Assembly: GCF_012767755.2 (NCBI RefSeq)
Contig: NZ_AP023189.1
Coordinates: 3,350,001-3,414,000 of the forward strand
Direction: 5' to 3'
From: Pseudomonas tohonis
GTDB lineage: Bacteria; Pseudomonadota; Gammaproteobacteria; Pseudomonadales; Pseudomonadaceae
DNA length: 64,000 bases
This document shows, in pieces, positions 59,127 to 64,000 of this stretch. The notes below the pieces were generated by a model that was not told the DNA's origin, searched no databases, and saw nothing but the letters and a program-made list of their open reading frames with translations. The first letter of the stretch is position 1. Every line of letters begins with the position of its first letter. The position numbers and the translations under genes were made by a program.

Positions 59127-61589
59127 ATGCGTAACGCCTTCAGCAAGACCTTTTCGCTTTCCCCCCTCAGCGCCGCGCTGCTCCTCGCCCTGGGCGGCGA
59201 GGCGCTGGCCGCCAGCGACCCGACCCTGTCCACCGTGGTGGTGACCGGCGTGCGCGGCAGCCAGCAGCGCACCGTGACCGACAGCCCCGCGCCGGTGGAT
59301 GTGATCTCCGGCGAGCAGCTGAAAACCAGTGGCCAGAACGGCCTCAAGGACATGCTCACGCGCCTGCTGCCGTCCTTCAACGCACCGACCATCAACGGCG
59401 GCGGCACCGCCTTCCTGGTGCGTGGCATCAGCATGCGCGGCCTGGGCGGTGATCAGGTGCTGATCCTGGTGAACGGCAAGCGCCGCCACAACACCGCGAT
59501 GATCAACAACAACGCCCGGGTCGGCACCGCCGCCGTGCCGGTGGACCTGGACCTGATCCCCACCGCCGCCATCGAACGCATCGAGGTGCTGCGCGACGGC
59601 GCCGCCGCCCAGTACGGCTCCGACGCCATCGCCGGGGTGATCAACATCATCCTCAAGAAGGACGCCGAGGGGATCACCTCGGACAGCTCCCTCGGCCAGT
59701 ACTACAGCGGCGACGGCACCACCGGCCACGAGGCCGCCAACTTCGGCTTCGGCCTGGGGGAGGGCGGCTTCTTCAACCTTTCCTTCGACGCCAAGGTGCA
59801 GGAGCCCTACGACCGTGCCGGCGCGGTGCGTGGCAACTTCGGCACCCTCGCCAACGGCCAGCCCGACCCGCGCATCACCCAGCGCCACGGCTGGGGCGAG
59901 GAGTACGGCCTGGGCCGCGACCGCACCTACAGCAGCGCCTACAACCTGGAGCTGCCGCTGGGCGATGACCTCAAGTTCTACTCCTTCTCCACCCTCAGCT
60001 ACCGCGACGGCAAGAAGGTGCTGGGCCACCGCGCGCCCAGCGACATCACCGCCACCACCTGGCTGCCCAATGCGCCGTACCCCAAGGGCGGCCAGGCCAC
60101 CCGTGAGGTGGAGGAGACCGACTACCAGTTCCTCGGCGGGCTCAAGGGCCTGGCCGCCGACTGGGACTGGGACCTGTCCACCACCTACGGCCGCGACAAG
60201 GCCGAGCTCTACACCGATAACAACCTCAACCTTTCCAACAACCCGCTGTTGAGCCAGCGGCGCTTCCACCTGACCGACGAGATCTTCGACCAGTGGACCA
60301 CCAACCTGGACTTCAGCCGCGCGCTGGACATCGGCTGGAGCAGCCCGCTGGAAACCTCCTTCGGCATCGAGTACCGCTGGGAGAAATACGAGCTCGCCGA
60401 GGGCGAACCCAACTCCTACAACTACGGCAGCTACGTGATCCCCAGCGGTCCCAGCGCCGGCACGCGCCCGGACCCGGGCCTGTTCTCGGTCAACGGCACC
60501 ACCCCCGAGGACGCCGGCGACATGATCCGCCACAGCGGCGCCGCCTATGTGGACTTCGGCCTCAACATCACGCCCGAGTGGTACACCGCCTTCGCCCTGC
60601 GCCACGAGAAGTACAACCAGGACATCGGCGAAACCACCAGCGGCAAGTTCACCACCCGCTACGAGTTCGCCCCGGGCTATGCGGTGCGGGCGGCGGTGAG
60701 CAACGGCTTCCGCGCACCGTCCCTGGCGCAGAACGTGTTCTCCTCCACCAGCTCGGTGACCATCTTCGGTAGCGGTGGCTCCACCACCACCGCGCGCACC
60801 AAGCAGATGCGCCCCGGCTCGCCGGAAGCCATCGCCCTCGGTGCCGAGACCCTGGAACCGGAAACCTCGCGCAACTACAGCCTGGGCTTCACCGCCGAGC
60901 CCACCGACCGCCTGCGCCTGACCGCCGACTTCTACCTGATCGACATCGACGACCGCATCCTGCAGACCGGCGTGCTCACCGGCCCGGCGGTGTCGGCGAT
61001 CCTGGTGGCCAACGGCCTGTCGCCGAACCTCTCCGGCCAGTACTTCGCCAACGCCGCCGACACCCGCACCAAGGGCGTCGACCTGGTGGCCGAGTACCGC
61101 CAGCCGCTGGACGAGTACGGCACGGTGCGCTGGAGCCTGGCCTACAACCGCAACAAGACCACCATCCGCGACCTCGCCGAGACGCCGTCCGAGCTCTCCA
61201 GCCTGGGTTCCGGCTACGTGCTGTTCGACCGCCAGCAGCAGACCGACCTGACCAAGGCCACGCCCAAGGACAAGTGGATCATCAACACCAACTACAAGGT
61301 GGACGACTGGACCCTGAACCTGACGCTGACCCGCTACGGCGAGTACACCGAGGGCTCGAACATCCCGGCCAACGACCGCACCTACAGCGCCAAGTGGATC
61401 ACCGACATCGACGTCGCCTACGACGTCACCCAGAACCTCACCGTGGCCCTGGGCGCCAACAACCTGTTCGACGAATACCCGGACAGCATCGGCATCGTGC
61501 CCTGGGCCGGCACCTACGAGTACGGCATGTTCTCGCCCTACGGCCTGGGTGGCGGCTACTACTACGGCCGCGTGAGCCTGGCGTTCTGA
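59127..61589 (+). CDS. TonB-dependent outer-membrane receptor
   Basis: The product has 820 residues with an AGGAAG ribosome site and a signal ending GEALAA. A TonB box (LSTVVVTG) follows the signal directly, so there is no STN signalling domain. The plug has DVISGEQLKTSGQNGLKDML and IERIEVLRDGAAAQYGSDAI. The barrel ends with aromatic Phe (YYYGRVSLAF). The stop overlaps the start of the next gene, a periplasmic binding protein. Ligand unknown; operon context suggests an amine- or sulfur-containing compound. Confidence 0.93.
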   Translation: MRNAFSKTFSLSPLSAALLLALGGEALAASDPTLSTVVVTGVRGSQQRTVTDSPAPVDVISGEQLKTSGQNGLKDMLTRLLPSFNAPTINGGGTAFLVRGISMRGLGGDQVLILVNGKRRHNTAMINNNARVGTAAVPVDLDLIPTAAIERIEVLRDGAAAQYGSDAIAGVINIILKKDAEGITSDSSLGQYYSGDGTTGHEAANFGFGLGEGGFFNLSFDAKVQEPYDRAGAVRGNFGTLANGQPDPRITQRHGWGEEYGLGRDRTYSSAYNLELPLGDDLKFYSFSTLSYRDGKKVLGHRAPSDITATTWLPNAPYPKGGQATREVEETDYQFLGGLKGLAADWDWDLSTTYGRDKAELYTDNNLNLSNNPLLSQRRFHLTDEIFDQWTTNLDFSRALDIGWSSPLETSFGIEYRWEKYELAEGEPNSYNYGSYVIPSGPSAGTRPDPGLFSVNGTTPEDAGDMIRHSGAAYVDFGLNITPEWYTAFALRHEKYNQDIGETTSGKFTTRYEFAPGYAVRAAVSNGFRAPSLAQNVFSSTSSVTIFGSGGSTTTARTKQMRPGSPEAIALGAETLEPETSRNYSLGFTAEPTDRLRLTADFYLIDIDDRILQTGVLTGPAVSAILVANGLSPNLSGQYFANAADTRTKGVDLVAEYRQPLDEYGTVRWSLAYNRNKTTIRDLAETPSELSSLGSGYVLFDRQQQTDLTKATPKDKWIINTNYKVDDWTLNLTLTRYGEYTEGSNIPANDRTYSAKWITDIDVAYDVTQNLTVALGANNLFDEYPDSIGIVPWAGTYEYGMFSPYGLGGGYYYGRVSLAF

Positions 61590-62536
61590 TGATGGGCAAG
61601 GGCCGTTTGCTGGCGGGCCTGCTGTGCCTGGCGCTGGGGTCTGCCCCCGGGCTGGGCGCCGAGGCGCTGCGTGTGTCGAGCCAGAAGAACTCGTTGCAGG
61701 TGCTGCTGCAGGCCGCCGGCGAGCTGGAGTCGGTGCCGTACCCCATCGAGTTCGCCGCCTTCGGTGCGGCAGCGCCCACGGCCGAGGCCCTGAGCGCCGG
61801 CGCGGTGGATGTCGGCACCCTGGGCGTCGCGCCCTTCGTCTTCGCCGCCTCGGCCGGTGCCGGGTTGAAGACGGTGGGCGTGGTGCGCCTGAAGGTCACG
61901 CCCACGGCGGTGGCCATCGTCGTGCCCGAGGGCTCGCCGCTCACCGATGCCGCGTCCCTGGTGGGCAAGCGCATCACCACCACGCGCGGGTCCATCGGCC
62001 ATTACCTGGCGCTGGCGGCGCTGCGCTCGGTGGGCCGCAGCGGGCGCGATGCGACGTTCGTGTTCCTGCAGCCGGGGGAGTCCCGCGGCCTGCTGGCCAA
62101 CGGCGGGGCGGATGCCTGGGCCACCTGGGACCCGTACACCAGCATGGTGCAGCTGGAAGGCGGCACGCGGGTGCTGGTCAGCGGGGAAGGGCTGTTCGCC
62201 GGCAACATGCTGCTGGTGGCCAACCCGGCGGCGATCCGCGACAAGCCGGAGCAGCTGCGGGACTTCCTCCAGCGCGTCGGCCGCGCCTGGGACTGGGCCA
62301 ACGCCCATGTCGAGGCCTTCTCGGCGATCCAGGCGCGCCAGAGCGGCCTGCCGCTGGAGGTGCACCTGCGCTCCAACCGCTACTCGCAACCCAGGCGGGT
62401 GGACGTGGACGAGGCCCTGGTGCAGGACCTCGCCGACACCGCCCGGCTGTACCGGGACGAGGGCGTGATCGGGCCGGGATTCGAGGCTGAAAACCAGGTG
62501 GATCGGCAATTCAATTCGACTCGACAAGTTCAATGA
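61589..62536 (+). CDS. Periplasmic binding protein coupled to the TonB receptor
   Basis: The product has 315 residues with a Sec signal (LLAGLLCLALGSAPGLGAE). The start at 61589 shares a base with the receptor stop (TGATG), with another ATG directly after. It is of the NMT1/SsuA class: LSAGAVDVGTLGVAPFVFAA, LVGKRITTTRGSIGHYL, GGADAWATWDPYT. No permease or ATPase follows, so it may use the importer at 48527-50127 or one elsewhere. Confidence 0.88.
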   Translation: MMGKGRLLAGLLCLALGSAPGLGAEALRVSSQKNSLQVLLQAAGELESVPYPIEFAAFGAAAPTAEALSAGAVDVGTLGVAPFVFAASAGAGLKTVGVVRLKVTPTAVAIVVPEGSPLTDAASLVGKRITTTRGSIGHYLALAALRSVGRSGRDATFVFLQPGESRGLLANGGADAWATWDPYTSMVQLEGGTRVLVSGEGLFAGNMLLVANPAAIRDKPEQLRDFLQRVGRAWDWANAHVEAFSAIQARQSGLPLEVHLRSNRYSQPRRVDVDEALVQDLADTARLYRDEGVIGPGFEAENQVDRQFNSTRQVQ

Positions 62537-62805
62537 ATGACGGTTGTAAGTTGCACGCCAGTTCAACTTTAAACTGTAACTTTCATAATCTTCATGCGTG
62601 GCGTTAATAGTGATCCTGATTGAATTGAAATAAACCCGAATTAATTGGAAACAAAGTTTGGAGGCTAGAGAAAATCGATATTTCACAAGTGGTTGCGGCT
62701 TGTTGAATATGCAGTTCAGGTGATCTCGGATCACGCATACATACCAGGCAGGGACGCCTGCCGTTAATACGAACGACAACTTCCAGGGATACGCGAGGAG
62801 TCTTC
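62537..62805. other. AT-rich promoter region before the oxygenase/CDPS pair
   Basis: The first two thirds are strongly AT-rich compared with the window. No gene is seen. It should hold the promoter of 62806 and marks a likely boundary between the uptake operon and the next locus. Confidence 0.5.
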
Positions 62806-63582
62806 ATGCTGACCACTACCACGGTCGAGGAATTGACCGCAGCGCATATACACGATGTTATCCACGCCCGCACTTACGGGATTCTCATAAAGGGCTTCGC
62901 TTCGGCCGATACCGTGGCCCTGGCACTCGACCGCCTGAGCCGCCACGAACTGCGCGGTGCCTTCAGCGAACAGACCGAGTTCGTGCGCCTGGGCAAGGCC
63001 TATATCGAAATTGGCGACGAGGCCAGCCGGGTCGACTACCACGCCCAGGCCGTCACCAATATCCGCAAGATTCGCAGCGTGTTCAGCCCGTTGGCATCGC
63101 CCATCGACGAGCTGCGCCTGCTGCTCGACGAGGTCTGGCCCAAGGGCGCGCGGCTGCTGGATGTGAACGGCGAGAAGTGCTTCGTCGGCATCGCCCGCTT
63201 CCAGGGCAACGGCGTCGACCTCACCCCGCACACCGACAACCTGGAACGCAATGCGCCCCAAGACCACGAGCCGAAGCTGCTGACCCAGCTCTCCACCAAC
63301 ATCTACCTGCAGATACCCGAGGACGGCGGCGAACTGGAGATCTGGGGCATCCACCCCGACGAGATCGAGTACGACCGCCTGCGCGGCGAGCGCGCCTACG
63401 GCATCGAGCGGCACCTGCTGCCGCCGCCGGACCTGGTGATCAAGCCCGAGCCCGGCGACCTGATCTTCCTCAACCCCCGGCTGATCCACGCGGTGCGCCC
63501 CTCGGCCACCGCCACCCGGGTCACCCTCGGCGTATTCATCGGCTATTTCGGCGACGACCAGCCCCTTGCCTACTGGAGCTAA
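62806..63582 (+). CDS. 2OG-Fe(II) dioxygenase-family protein
   Basis: The product has 258 residues. The iron-binding facial triad is visible: His and Asp in LTPHTDNLE, and the distal His in NPRLIHAVRPS, followed by the 2-oxoglutarate arginine in TATRVTLGVF. The core double-stranded beta-helix runs from about residue 125 to 250. The helical N-terminal part includes GILIKGFASADTVALALDRL. It starts with a weak ribosome site after an AT-rich region and ends 4 bases before the probable cyclodipeptide synthase, so it likely hydroxylates or desaturates that enzyme's product. Confidence 0.82.
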   Translation: MLTTTTVEELTAAHIHDVIHARTYGILIKGFASADTVALALDRLSRHELRGAFSEQTEFVRLGKAYIEIGDEASRVDYHAQAVTNIRKIRSVFSPLASPIDELRLLLDEVWPKGARLLDVNGEKCFVGIARFQGNGVDLTPHTDNLERNAPQDHEPKLLTQLSTNIYLQIPEDGGELEIWGIHPDEIEYDRLRGERAYGIERHLLPPPDLVIKPEPGDLIFLNPRLIHAVRPSATATRVTLGVFIGYFGDDQPLAYWS

Positions 63583-63586
63583 AGAC

Positions 63587-64000
63587 ATGAGCGATGTGGA
63601 AGCGATCAACCTCAAGGCCTATTTCAACAAGGGTGGCGAAGAACTGGACTTCACCGGCAAGCGCTGCGTGCTGGCCGTGAGCGTGGGCCAGGAGTACCAC
63701 GAGGAGCAGAAGCTCAGCTCCACCGTGCACCTGATCAACAAGTCCGGCTTCAGCCGGGTGAAAGTGGTGGTGGCCGACACCCTGCAGCGCCACAACAAGC
63801 ACGGCAAATCCCCGGGCGAGGCGCTCTCCGCCTCGATCCGCGACGGCGACGCCTGGCTGGCGCGCAACCGCAAGTACCTGGCCGGCCTGGAAGCGCCGGT
63901 GACCATCAGCCGCTGGAACCAGGAACTGGCTTCCGACCGCTACGCGGAGTTGCGCCAGCAGGTGGACCAGCTCTACCGCGAGAGCGAGGACCTGCGCGGC
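63587..64000 (+). CDS. tRNA-dependent cyclodipeptide synthase (N-terminal part, truncated by window end)
   Basis: 138 codons are visible, starting at 63587 with GGAG 9 bases upstream. Features of the CDPS family are a strand with a catalytic-type serine (CVLAVSVGQEYHEEQKL, Ser32), VKVVVADTLQRHN, a helical ALSASIRDGDAWLARNRKYL, and SRWNQELASDRYAELRQQV followed by LYRESEDLR. In AlbC the matching motif is S-A-G-N; here it is S-V-G-Q, so the residue after S-x-G is not Asn, which points to the XYP subfamily. The enzyme would join two aminoacyl-tRNAs into a cyclodipeptide. The later Tyr and Glu catalytic residues are outside the window. Confidence 0.75.
   Translation, partial: MSDVEAINLKAYFNKGGEELDFTGKRCVLAVSVGQEYHEEQKLSSTVHLINKSGFSRVKVVVADTLQRHNKHGKSPGEALSASIRDGDAWLARNRKYLAGLEAPVTISRWNQELASDRYAELRQQVDQLYRESEDLRG

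Noticed and set aside
58311..60605. 764-codon minus-strand open frame opposite oxidase, RidA and receptor genes
   Set aside because: Antisense to three recognised genes, low-complexity Gly/Val/Ala/Gln composition.

Overview
The window reads as a chromosomal segment of a high-GC Pseudomonas, probably from the P. aeruginosa / P. resinovorans side of the genus. The basis is strong GC-rich codon bias, a TriABC-type RND operon with two adaptor genes, a 3-mercaptopropionate dioxygenase / rhodanese / sulfonate ABC locus like the one in P. aeruginosa, and repeated Pseudomonas-type REP palindromes. Species level is inference. No rRNA, tRNA, CRISPR array or intact insertion sequence was seen. || Layout. 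1-3.8 kb: two divergent paralogues of a membrane-anchored, propeptide-like protein; the right-hand one precedes a secreted metzincin protease. 4.2-10.8 kb: a lipoprotein gene and an aminophosphonate island (ABC importer, PhnX, FAD amine oxidoreductase) with no phnW. 11-20.2 kb: small conserved genes, the triABC efflux operon, then a run of short hypothetical genes. 20.2-23 kb: three tandem paralogues of unknown function, each with structured leader and trailer DNA. 23-27 kb: a secreted PPC-like protein and a single-gene EgtB-EgtD fusion for ergothioneine. || 27.9-37 kb: a complete 2,4-diacetylphloroglucinol (DAPG) locus, in the order phlH, phlG, phlF, phlA, phlC, phlB, phlD, phlE and a FAH-like gene. 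Catalytic residues are intact, and two PhlF-operator-like dyads lie between phlF and phlA. 37.3-38 kb: a BRO-N antirepressor-like gene controlled by what looks like a C4 antisense RNA. 38.3-45 kb: an AT-richer accessory stretch of hypothetical, MORN-type, lipoprotein, ankyrin and signal-peptidase genes. || 45.1-55.3 kb: thiol and sulfonate metabolism (four-domain rhodanese, dioxygenase, LysR regulator, ABC permease and ATPase, three enzymes, binding protein, dipeptidase). 56.9-62.5 kb: an uptake/oxidation operon (exported amine oxidase, exported RidA, TonB-dependent receptor, binding protein). 62.8-64 kb: a 2OG-Fe(II) oxygenase followed by the start of a probable tRNA-dependent cyclodipeptide synthase, cut by the window end. 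|| Best leads: the CDPS/oxygenase pair, the EgtB-EgtD fusion, the DAPG locus in this kind of host, the C4-type antisense RNA, and the triplicated genes with conserved RNA-like elements. All sequence comparisons were made by eye, without database searches.
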